This document shows positions 12,381 to 22,519 of a stretch of 55,626 nucleotides of DNA, piece after piece. Position 1 is the first letter of the stretch. Each line of letters starts with the position of its first letter. This DNA is from Heterostelium multicystogenum. Lineage: Eukaryota; Evosea; Eumycetozoa; Acytosteliales; Acytosteliaceae. Under the pieces are notes generated by a model, which was not told the origin of the DNA, ran no database searches, and saw only the letters and a program-made list of their open reading frames with translations. A program made the position numbers and the translations under genes. The stretch is taken from positions 1-55,626 of the forward strand of contig RCNN01000269.1 of the NCBI GenBank assembly GCA_003667245.1, in the 5' to 3' direction.

Positions 12381-13619
12381 ATGGAAGGAAATAGAAAGAC
12401 AGAGAGAGGTTTAATAGTTGTAGATAATAAGCCTAATAAAAGAACAAAGAATGAATTGGCTTTAAGAGAAACAGATGCTTTCTCAAAGGAGATTATACTG
12501 GGGACTGAAAGAACATCTTCACTAAAGAGTCCGATTATGCAATTGTCTGGACATAAGGTAACATTCACTTGTTCATTACCACAAGTTATACAATATTTCA
12601 AAACTAACTGCCTTTGATGCTAACATGATGTAGGGAGAGATATTCACTGTAAAATTTAATTCAACAGGTACTGCAATTGCTTCTGGTTCATTCGATAAAG
12701 AAATATGTAGGTTATCTTCTTTCAACAACAACAACAATACCAACTCAGTTGATTAGTTATGCTTATTAATGTTTGGTTTTGATGAAACAACAACAATCTA
12801 CGACACACAGTTTTATGGGGTGTATATGAAGATTGTGTTAATTATCAGGTTTTAAAGGGTCACAAAGGTGCTGTTACAGAATTGCATTGGGATAGAGATG
12901 GAGAGCACTTGTATTCAGTTTGTACAGATAAATCAGTTGGTGTCTGGGATCTCAATGAAGGTGTTTTGTTAAAGAGAATCACAGAGCATCATGCATTCAT
13001 CAACTCTTGTTGTCCTGTCAGAAGAGGTCAACCATTGGTTGCCACTGCCTCAGATGATTCAACTGCACGTGTATTTGACACCCGTAGGAAACACAGCATA
13101 TATACATTCCACCATCAATACCCAGTGACAGCGGTTGCCTTTTCCGATGCTGGTGATCAAGTGATCACTGGTGGTGTTGATAACATTGTTCGTGTATTTG
13201 ATTTGAGAAATGAAGAGGAACCCCTGATGATTCTCCAAGGTCATCAAGACACAATCACAGGACTCTCAGTGAGCCCAGACGGATCACATCTGCTTTCCAA
13301 TTCAATGGACAACACACTTAGAATATGGGACATCAGACCATTCGCACCAAACTATCGTTGTGTCAAAACCCTAAGTGGTGCACAGCATGGTATCGATAAA
13401 AATCTGCTGAAATGCTCTTGGTCACCCGATGGTAATAGAGTCTCAGCAGGTTCATCAGACAGTTTAGTTTATATATGGGATGCTTCAAGTGGTAAAATAC
13501 TATATCGACTTCCAGGACACACAGGTGTTGTTAATCAAGTTGAATTCCATCCCAAAGAACCAATCATTGCTTCTTGTTCATCTGACAAAACAATATTCCT
13601 AGGTGAAATTAAACCATAA
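12381..13619 (+). CDS. snrnp40: U5 snRNP 40 kDa WD40 protein (SNRNP40/PRP8-binding protein)
   Basis: Spliceosome component that binds PRP8 in the U5 snRNP (family knowledge). Three exons: 12381-12557, 12634-12706, 12811-13619. The join gives seven WD40 blades from 'MQLSGHKGEIFTVKF' through 'LWGVYEDCVNYQVLKGHKGAV', 'NSCCPVRRGQPLVATASDD', 'LLSNSMDNTLRIWDIRPFAP', 'NLLKCSWSPDGNRVSAGS', 'GKILYRLPGHTGVVNQVEFHP' to the end 'SSDKTIFLGEIKP'. The RPFAP, 'KNLL+CSWSPDG' and final 'GEI' motifs are specific to SNRNP40. The N-terminus is short and basic ('PNKRTKNELAL'). Introns 12558-12633 and 12707-12810 are GT/AG and keep the frame. No break is seen. Confidence 0.94.
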
Positions 13620-13976
13620 TAATAATAAATTAAACAACAAATACACTCAAAGCAACATGAGATCAATGTTAACATTCCTCCTGAAAGGTATCAAAGTCTG
13701 ACAGCTACCGAGAGATACCACTCATCGCATCTTGCAAACTACCACACTGATGTTGTGAAAACGTTATGTCGTTTGCGAAAATCAGATTGATAGGGGTTGA
13801 AATCTGAGATGTTTTATTAATCTTTGAAAAATTATTTTGGGGCAACTTTTTATTTAAAATAAATCATTGAAAATCCAAAGTTGGTTGCTTTTACATCAAA
13901 ATTTGATTGGGTGCTGTGCTTAAAGTCTAAATTTGAAGATCTCCTCTTTATTTAACTTTATACCAAAACCGCTAAT
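13620..13976. other. Intergenic
   Basis: 357 bp between two co-directional genes, with slightly higher GC at 13680-13790 than usual here. I see no tRNA fold and no ORF worth calling. Confidence 0.5.
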
Positions 13977-16900
13977 ATGAGATATATAACTTATTTATTA
14001 TTTCTATTATTATTTGTAACAGTATTTTTTTGTAGCCATTCTACTGCAGGCGAATGTGGTGCAAATGCTCCACCACTAGCTCAGTACAGCTTCGCCCAAT
14101 ACCCAAACCAAAACCAATATTGGTACATCAATCTAAACTATATGGAAAACCCAAATTTACTTTGGGATTTTGGTGGTCTAGGTCGAACCACTGGAGCGCG
14201 TCCTGTGAAAATTGTATCTGATCCTACTGTTCCTTATCAATTAAGATTTGATACTATCGATGTCTACGATATTTTCTTTACATACAGCGACAGCAACGGT
14301 GTACTTTGTAATCGAACCATTGTCTCCACCAATGACACCAATAAAATCCCTAGAATCGATATCGTACAGCCAGTCTGCCTTTATACCAATGCCACCATTA
14401 CTGTGCTCGACCCATCTCCCTTAACAACGTCCTACTCAGTCTACGTGTATAGCTCAAGCTTTCCAACTCTTACCTATCAATCATTAAATTCCACTTTCAA
14501 TTATTTTGCTAAAGTCAATGGTGATTATCTTCTTGTGTATGAAGCTACCAATATAAGATTGCCTTTTTCAATAAGATCGAAAAATTCATTGGTCCCTGTC
14601 CTGTCGTATTCAAACGCTCATATTGGAAAGAACATTACTTTGACAGTTAAGAATGCAAACGCTTTCACTTCATTGAAGTTAATTGACAATAGGTAATCAA
14701 GTTCAGATACCTTTGGTTGGCTCTAATCAATTTCTTGTTGAAAATGCCAAAGAATACACCTTATATGCTGACTCTTCATTGTGCGGAACTCAAAAAATGG
14801 TCATTTCTCAAGCACTTACACCAAAGATTGTGAGCAAAGTCCATTCTTATTCATTTCCAATTCATAAAGTCGGTGTCTCTTTCAACTTTGACTACAATGT
14901 TACTGGAGAAAATGTCGAACTGAAAATACAGAATGAAGCTTACAATTTGGGAGAAGTTCTTTCATTGGATATGGGCATTAATATAGATGTAGAGCTATCT
15001 GGACAATATGAGGCTAATTATACTTTCAGCATCCCAAATATCTCTTCTATCATTACATATGTTACTAATAACAAACCAACTTGCTCAGTGGATGGAAGTG
15101 TTACCTTCGATTTTGGTGGAGATAATTTTACTCAAATAATGGTTCCATATGGTACTCCATATTTTATATCAGATTTGGGAGAATCTATTGAGGTCCTATA
15201 CCAGAACAGTCCATTGTATTCTATTGATTATTCATCATCTAGTGATTGTTATGGAGTTCTTACAATAGCTGTTCAAAAACTATCAGATTTTTACTGAATT
15301 AGTAATAACTGATACACAACTTGGCCGAAATTACACATCTACCAACGGAATCTTCTATAATGTATATCCATCACAATCTCTAAAAATTTTATAGCAACAG
15401 AGGGCAACTGCTCAAATAGTTTTAATATCCCTGTTTCCTTGAGATCAAAGGATACTAGTACCTTTGTTATTTCTCAAGAAATTCTCACTAAAAACATTAC
15501 TTCTTGTAGTGATCTTGTTGATGTTATCTTTTTATGTTACCAATTATGGAGTACCAATAGTAAATTTCACTTATACTGGTATAAACATTGGTCAAACTAT
15601 TGGTCAGAAATTTACTTATGGAACTTGTGGAATTTCTTTACTGATATTAAAGGTCAATGGTATGTAAAATATTTAAGTATAGAGATAGTCATTAACATAT
15701 ATTATTGTTATATAGAAACTATTTCAGAGACAGAATCCTTTGAAATAATCAAACCAGCACTTTGTAAAGAATCATATGCTTTGATTCAATTCAGTTCTGT
15801 TGGTTGGTCTCTAATGAAAAATGTCCTTATCGACGGTCAATCCTATGAATTTAACTCTGAAAACCAAACTTACATTGTACCAGGAAAGCACTTTGTGACT
15901 ATTCAATATTCAAATCCTACAGGTGTATGCTTTTCAAAATTCGACATTGATATACCTTCTACCAATAATATCTCTCTTATCTATACTGTTACCAAACAAA
16001 ATTCATCCAGTTGTCATATCCCAACCGGATCAATTCTAGTTGAGAATCCAAATCAGTTCTCAGATCTATCCATCTCTGGTGTATCTGCCATCAATGGACT
16101 GTTCAGCAATCTTGAAATAGGAAATTACACAGTGAAGTTTAATCACAGCATTTGTGGATTAGGCCAATTGAGTGCTTCTGTTACAATGGATGTTAGCATC
16201 GGTCTTAAAGAATTAGTAAGTTCATCTTGCTATAACTCTGGATTTACAAGAGGAGACGGTATTTCTCGATTGTTAGCAATTGATAGTCTAGGAAGACCAA
16301 TCAAAAATATCTCAATGAATACAGAATATAAAGATGGTCTGGGCTTACTAGTTTCTCAATTGCCAGGACCATATAAATACACTGTTCATTCTGGTTTTTG
16401 CCAGTGGGTTTTAGCTGGAACTAATATCCCAAGGACAATAGGTAAATTTATATAATTTCAACTTCCACATACATTAAATACTAATTAATTTGAATTAATA
16501 TAGAAATAAACTATTCAGATATGGTAACAATAAGTAATTCTTCAATATCATTCAAGATTAATACAAGCTCATCTGTGAACATAGAAAGTTTGTTTGTTTA
16601 TGGTGGCATTGCAGGAACCTATATCTATCCTAATTACTTGGGTACAACAATTGTTGATCAAAATGATCCAAGAATATTGATGATCAGATATAACCAAATC
16701 TGCTCAACTTTCTCTAACGTCCCAAGTCCTACACCACCAGATTTTCTCAAATCTATTAAAGTCATTAAGAAATGTGGTACACTGGATACAATGCTTTTCG
16801 TACCTCAGTCAATAGTATCTGCTTACAATGTCTCAACTACTAATGGCGAACTTGATGAAAATAACATGGTTTACTTTAATGGATATATCGGTGTCAGTCT

Positions 16901-17823
16901 CCTATCGAATTCAAGAGTGGTCTATTTCACTTCATTCACAGGTGACAATGCTGAGACAATTCCAGATGTAAAATACTCATTCACAAATGAAACATGTATG
17001 ACAGGAGGAGATGCAACAATCACTATTGAAAATTATAATTCAAACTATGTCTATCAATTATTTGCAGCTGGTACGAGCCTTTTGTATCCGCAACCAACCA
17101 ATGGAAAGTGGAGTAATTTGGTTCATGGTTCATATGTTTTGAGAGTAGTAGATAAAATTCAAAAATATTGTAAATCAGAATTCTCCATTAATGTTGGAAT
17201 GGATCTACCTCTTTTAGAGATAGAGTCTGTTGTAAACAAGTGTTCTGATCAATCAAAAAGGATCTGTTACTTTACAAACATATTTCAGAAATCAATTGTT
17301 TCCAAATCCTCTCTATATAATTAATATGACGAAACAAAATTCCAACTTCTTTACTCTGGAACAAGGTTCATATTGGGCAAGAGCATTTGTAGAATTGGGA
17401 GTATGTCGCCAGTTTATTAGATCTAGCAGTATGTTTTCAATTAGCAATAATTATATTAGATATAATCTGGACTCTTCTGTTTGTTCTTCAGCTTACGTAC
17501 AGGCAACCACGGACAATGATAGTCAGATGATATTTAAATTGTTCAGTGTAACAGATAAAAATTCTTGGGTACAAGATCCTATCTCAGGAAAAAATGCAAA
17601 CTTCACCAATCTTACACCAGGAACCTATCAATTCAGTATCACTGAATCATCTGGATGTTCTATCACTACAACATCATTCCAAGTTACTTCGTGCCCTACT
17701 GAATCACCTACACCTACACCCACAGATCAGCCACTAAACCAATCTTCCCAACTTTCTCCATTATCATTTATATCACTATTTTCAACAATGATTATTTTTA
17801 TATTTATATCTATGTTAAATTGA
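13977..17823 (+). CDS. Large cell-surface protein of repeated Cys-bounded beta modules, probably GPI-anchored
   Basis: Signal peptide ('YLLFLLLFVTVFFCSHSTAG') followed by about 1,200 residues. The repeat is a loose unit of roughly 70-90 residues. Each unit has a Cys near its start, an Asn/Ser-rich strand pattern, then 'F.NL..G.Y...' and a closing Cys; good examples are 'LFSNLEIGNYTVKFNHSIC', 'WSNLVHGSYVLRVVDK' and 'FTNLTPGTYQFSITESSGC'. This layout resembles the SprB-type surface repeats of gliding bacteria, an analogy rather than proof of kinship. A Thr/Pro stalk ('ESPTPTPTDQP') precedes a C-terminal hydrophobic tail without basic residues, which suggests a GPI anchor. There are many N-glycosylation sequons. 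Introns: 15660-15714 and 16441-16503. Frame breaks lie near 14690, 15290, 15440-15470 and 17290. Adhesion or matrix function is inferred. Confidence 0.75.
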
Positions 17824-17919
17824 ATTTCATATTGCATGTTTAATTATTGAATAAACAATTACAAAAGTAATGATTTATCAGTTTTATTATTTATACTGAA
17901 TGGATGATTAAGATTATGT

Positions 17920-18297
17920 TTATCTTAAGTATGGGCTACAAATATTGTTGTTTATAATGCAAACAGCATATTGTTCTTGGCAGCTAGCAACATATCCTCT
18001 TGATTCTGGTTCAATAGTTGATGTTCCATTACAAAAGGCACCGATCTAATGTGGATAAATAACTGTTTTAGAATTTAAAATCCAATGTTTTTGATTTCAT
18101 TTAAACTTACCTCACCACGATATAAACAAAAGTCGCAACAGTGATGTGGATAGGAATCCAAGTTTCTTGCAATAAATTGTCCATTGTTAAGATTACAATG
18201 TAATCTATTTACAGGTGGACAAGCCATTTTATTACAAACTTGTCCATAGGCACCAATGATAAATATTAAAAAAATAATAAATAAAGATTTTTGACAT
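17920..18297 (-). CDS. Small secreted Cys-rich protein, unknown function
   Basis: A short two-exon gene (18111-18297 and 17920-18045; intron 18046-18110, GT/AG, phase 0). The product is about 104 residues. The N-terminus is a signal peptide ('LFIIFLIFIIGAYG'), then a mature part with at least ten Cys: 'QVCNKMACPPVN', 'HCCDFCLYRGE', 'GAFCNGTS', 'ASCQEQYAVC', 'NNNICSPYLR'. One extra A in the A5 run directly after the ATG puts the signal peptide one base out of frame with the start, which hides the gene from simple ORF calling. It is convergent with the 13977-17823 gene, about 100 bp away. The fold is not recognised; small secreted Cys-rich proteins include signals, inhibitors and matrix peptides. 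Confidence 0.72.
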
Positions 18298-19390
18298 TGT
18301 TAACAATATTTCTTGATTAAGTTTAGTAATGAACTATATTCATCCTATGAGCTATAAATACTAGTTTTTTACATTCATTTACAAAATATAAAGATAATAT
18401 TTTAATAATGTTTAGATAATTAGAAGGTTCTAAATTGAATTAGAATGTGGTAACTTTATTTCTTCCTTAGATTTGATAGTTTAATAAAAAGTATCATTTC
18501 AAATAACTATTGGATATCATTTATAAATATGAAAAAGAAGAAGGGTTCATTGTTTTTTGTTTACTCCGGTTCGTTTGGTTGTCTCAAGTTGATTGACAAA
18601 TCATTATAAATATTTAAAATCAAATGTCGGGGAATTGTTTCGCAAAGTAGGGTTACAATAAAAACAACCACTTTGTATTTTGATTGATTGAAACATGAAA
18701 TTTGTAGAATGCAAAGAAATACTAATCATGATGTTGATAACTAATTTGTTGTCAATTTCAAATGATATTCATAATAGTGACACGTGTATCAACATTTATT
18801 TACCAATTTTTTGATATTAAAGTTGTTTTTGTTCAGATAAGCAAAGGAAAATATATTTTGTTATATTATCAATGAGAATAGTACAAATGTTTAATATAAC
18901 TGGAAATTTGTCAAATAAAACTAGACATGTTTTCTTATTTGAAGAATTAAGATTTTGCACTAATATCCTTTATGATCAATGAATGTAGTTATACTATTTT
19001 AGAGTTAATAGAAATAAAATCCATTTATTGTTCAGGGAAATTAAAAATAATTGTTATAACCTCTATCAAGACAAAGAGAATTCCTTGGTTTACTTTATTT
19101 CTATTTCAATCCTGAAGCATTTTCATTAATCAAAGAGCACTACCCAATAACAACAACATCGACAACCTTAGAAACACAACCTACAGTTCTATAGCTTAAA
19201 CTTTAAAGATTATTTGTAAAAAATAATGTATAATGATCTGATTTTATTCAAATAATTTTCTTTCTTTCTTCTGTCTATTCATAATTTTTTTTAACTTTTT
19301 TTATTGATTTATCTAAAAATTTACTCATGACTTTTGGTTGGTTGTGATTTCATCTTTCATATCATGATACTTTGAAGATCAAGCCAACTA
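18298..19390. other. Intergenic, divergent promoter region
   Basis: Lies between a minus-strand small secreted gene and a plus-strand F-box-like gene. AT-rich, with no ORF above noise and no tRNA or clear repeat. Confidence 0.55.
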
Positions 19391-21075
19391 TGTTTCCCAA
19401 ATACATTTATATCAAGATTATAAGATATTTTAAGGATAACAATGGGTATCCTTTCTATTTACAATTAGATTTAGTTGCTGGCAGTTTCATAGAATTATTA
19501 AATCATTAAACGATTATTTGTTAGTTGGCTATAATTTTGATTCATTTGCTGAGAAGCAAAACAACATATTTACACCCCTCTCAGAGAATATCAGATTTCT
19601 AGAGGTTGGCTCCACTAGTAGTGCTCACAATCTCTTATCTATTCAATTACAATCTAAAAGAGAACTTGTTACCAAATCATTCGGTAGCTTGGAGCATTAC
19701 ATAGGTCCTGTCGAAATAGCGAAAGTTTTAAGTAGCTTTGGAATCAAACCAAAAAAGCTAAATCTTGACTCTCGATTCGAATCAAGCTGGAGTAGTATAG
19801 AGGATATTATCTCCATTATTTCACCTTCTATTGAAAGTCTAACGTTGATGCTACTCGAAGGGAGCAAATGGTTCGAAAGAATAATCATACCAATTCTCAA
19901 ATCAGATACTATATGTGCCTCATTAAGAAAAATCAAGTTCTGCAATACCTTAAGCAACTTTAATGGTCAAAAGTTAGCTAAACATTTCACTCATCCGACT
20001 CCTTTCACTAACTACGCTTTGGAATACCTCAAAAGTAATGATTTCTTATATGCAATACTTCTTCGGAATGGCGCACGTCCAAGTAAAGTCGATTGTGACA
20101 TTGCAATAGATAGATTCGACAACTTATTTCTCTCGAATACATCGCTTTTCACAGAAGAAAACTATCCTGAAACCTTTGTTATCAGGTTCACTTTATTTCG
20201 AATCAGCGTGTTGGGTGAAGATCTTCAAATTAGCTTTTAATGAATTGATGCTAAACTATGTAGATCTTCTATTTCCACGATCCATCAATTCAAAGTCTTT
20301 TACATTCAACAGACTCAAGTCACTATGTCTCTACGATTGCGATGATTTAGTTGACAATTCTTTTCTTTTTCGCTTCTTTTGCTCAACTGAAGGCTCTGTT
20401 TTCTTTGAAAGATTAGCAAATATGGATTCATTGGAGTCACTCGATTTCAAGTTTCTGTCGAGGGACAATATAGTAGTGAAGCCAATGGGTCAACTATTTT
20501 ATCAAAGACTATATAATCTAATCATTAACCGTTCGCAACCACTCAAATATCTGTCAATTGGCGATAGGAAAATGACAAGATTCTTTATATTTTCAACAAC
20601 AATCTCGCCTTTAGCTCAGTGTTATTTTCAATCTTATCGATATATTGAATTCTTTGATGTTGGAATGGATATCTCAATTGTCAAATCAATCAGAAGAAAG
20701 ATCAAACGTTTAAAAGTGTATTTTCTTGATGATGCAGTTGATGATACAAGCATACCATATGATTATCAATCTTTCAACAATATCGATGAACTGATATTAT
20801 CCTCCCAATCCAGTGTCAAAAGTGCATCAAGACATATTCCAGAAATTATCAAGTGCAACACTAAATCTTCGATCTTTCTCTATGCTAATGAAGATATCCT
20901 CACTACAGTTATCGACGCAGTTGAAAAGAATCAAAATCTCGTTGACTTTAGAATTAGTATTAATAATGTCTATGATCCAAGAGTTCAAAAACTAGTCAAT
21001 GTTATTAAACAACATCGATCGCTCATTAACAAAGATGATATTATATGTAATTTTGAACGATTGTTCGACAATTAG
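19391..21075 (+). CDS. F-box-like leucine-rich protein (dictyostelid expanded family)
   Basis: About 560 residues over three frames. The start 'MFPKYIYIKIIRYFKDNNG' followed by 'CWQFHRIIKSLNDYLLVGYN' has the shape of the short F-box-like head seen in many dictyostelid proteins (domain-entry line, then a 'W..hhrhI' core). The body has irregular leucine-rich segments ('IESLTLMLLEG', 'LKSLCLYDCDDLVD', 'NIDELILSSQSS') of the kind used in substrate receptors. Frame breaks lie near 19465 and 20190-20205; the second joins 'ENYPETFVIRF' to 'YFESACWVKIFKLAFNELML'. No signal peptide or membrane segment. The role as an SCF-type adaptor is inferred only from layout. It shares this architecture with the gene at 39961-41532. 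Confidence 0.65.
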
Positions 21076-21388
21076 CTAACGTTACTTAACTTAATTCCTG
21101 GAGCTATAAATTGATCAGTTTATAAATAAAGTATTGGTTGGGTTTAGGAACTTGTTATATGGTGTATTTTTTTTGTGTTTTTGTTTTAAACATTTAGATG
21201 TTTATTTAAGTGCATGACTGCCTATTATTTAGAGCAAAATGTTTTAACAGTGGACTGTTAAGTATTTCGAATCGATTATAAGAGTACACCAATGGTTTAC
21301 ATAGTTGAGGGCTCCGCTTGTCAATTTACATATTCATTGCGGGATGGTATCATATAGACTTGAAAGTACATGCGTTCACTGGAAGTAT

Positions 21389-21403
21389 ATACAAGGAAAA
21401 TTT

Positions 21404-21404
<1 letters not shown>
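21389..21404. repeat. Target-site duplication, left copy
   Basis: Identical over 16 bases to 21495-21510; the bases just outside the match differ (t at 21388, a at 21494). It abuts the poly(T) run directly, as expected at the poly(A) end of an insert. Confidence 0.8.
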
Positions 21405-21440
<36 letters not shown>

Positions 21441-21494
21441 GAGTAAAAATTGAAGTATTAAGCTTTATTTTTCGGATGACCGAAGCCATCAGTA

Positions 21495-21510
21495 ATACAA
21501 GGAAAATTTG
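21495..21510. repeat. Target-site duplication, right copy
   Basis: Second copy of the 16-bp direct repeat, next to the non-poly(A) end of the insert and 37 bp from the tRNA discriminator base at 21548. Confidence 0.8.
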
Positions 21511-21547
21511 GAAATACCGCAGTCGGGAAAAATTTACAAAAAAAATT

Positions 21548-21628
21548 TGCAAGCTGTGAGATTCGAACTCACGAACCTTGCGGACTAGAACTTGAGTCTA
21601 GCGGATTTAACCACTTTCCTAAGCTTGC
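21548..21628 (-). tRNA. trnL-CAA: tRNA-Leu(CAA), no intron
   Basis: Reads as a full cloverleaf on the minus strand. Acceptor stem GCAAGCT/AGCTTGC (21622-21628 with 21549-21555) with discriminator A at 21548. D arm GGA/TCC with loop AAGTGGTTAAA. Anticodon stem CTAGA/TCTAG with loop CTCAAGT, giving anticodon CAA. A long variable arm (TCCGCAAGGTTC) is typical of type II Leu tRNAs, and the T arm is GTGAG-TTCGAAT-CTCAC. A T8 run follows the 3' end (21541-21547 region on the plus strand as A-run), a Pol III terminator. The internal A box (GTGGTTAAAT) and B box (GTTCGAATC) promoter elements are within the gene. There is no intron in the anticodon loop. Confidence 0.94.
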
Positions 21629-22519
21629 AATGATGATGCATTTAAATTTTTCTAATTTTTTCATTTTTTAATTTACTAAAATAGGTTTTTTGTTGCCGAA
21701 TTTGTTCGGTGACAGAATTAATACTAGTATTAATTTAATGATGATCTTTATTTTAGTTTTTAATAGTTTTTATTTTGAAATTGTACACCTAGTTTTTAGT
21801 ATTTCTGAGATCTAGAGGATGGATTGGTCCCAATATTAAAAAAATGAACTTTCTCTCAGAGTTCTATTCCTGACAATGATTATTTATTTGTTGTTGCTAC
21901 ACCCATAAATGTATTGTTTTATTAATGATAGTCCTTCTGAGAGATCTGACTACACCAATAAATTATTTGTGTGATTTACTTAACCACACCCAAAGTTGCA
22001 ATAAATTATGAGGTGTGTCTTCCATTACCCCCACTTCTCTAAACACAAAAATCCATATTGATTCCGTTGATGATCGATAGGATTAGTGACACCATCTATC
22101 TATCTACAATAACAATGCTATCGATGAATATAGATAGATAACAGAAGACAGATAAATGGAGATAACATTGGATTTTACTATTGTTATCACTTCATTATTG
22201 TTATTTATGATGAATATTCTTACTATACAAATTCGTTTTGAATACACCTGTACAAATTCAAAGTTGATACAGTGCGACATCTGTACCCGTATTATAAAAT
22301 TCAATATCGGAATAGGTATCTAATATTCCATTAATACTACAACTGCATCGAATAAATTGTAGTGATAGTACAGTAGAGAAGTACTCTACTTCTTACCTCA
22401 AGGATAAAAATAGACAGATATATCTATGACCATCATCAAATCGATTGATTCGCAAATCAAAATAATAAATAACTAAATAAATCTATAAAATAAATATAAT
22501 ATTTATTAGTAATTCTAAC
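21629..22519. other. Intergenic between tRNA-Leu and the CTDC-repeat gene
   Basis: Holds short inverted repeats (TCTGAGA 21804-21810 with TCTCAGA 21854-21860; CACACC 21985-21990 with GGTGTG 22012-22017) and GATA/ATAGATAG repeats near 22090-22150. A CACCCATAA at about 21899 differs by one base from the dictyostelid snRNA/class I RNA upstream element consensus as I recall it. No small RNA could be identified with confidence. Confidence 0.45.

Larger units (their letters stand above)
21389..21510 (-). mobile_element. Short poly(A)-tailed retroposed insert with 16-bp target-site duplication
   Basis: A perfect 16-bp direct repeat (atacaaggaaaatttg) occurs at 21389-21404 and 21495-21510. Between the copies lie 33 T residues (21405-21437) and 57 bp of other sequence (21438-21494). 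Read on the minus strand this is target copy, 57-nt body, A33, target copy: the signature of LINE-type retroposition, either a strongly 5'-truncated non-LTR element or a SINE. The body holds a hairpin (21475-21490) closed by a UUCG loop. The target lies about 38-53 bp past the 3' end of tRNA-Leu. Dictyostelid TRE3-type elements are known to insert downstream of tRNA genes (family knowledge). No ORF remains. Confidence 0.8.

Noticed and set aside
21800..22030. Possible small RNA gene with a snRNA-type upstream element
   Set aside because: The element CACCCATAA misses the consensus by one base, and no class I RNA end motif or snRNA core is visible; only 6-7 bp stems are present.
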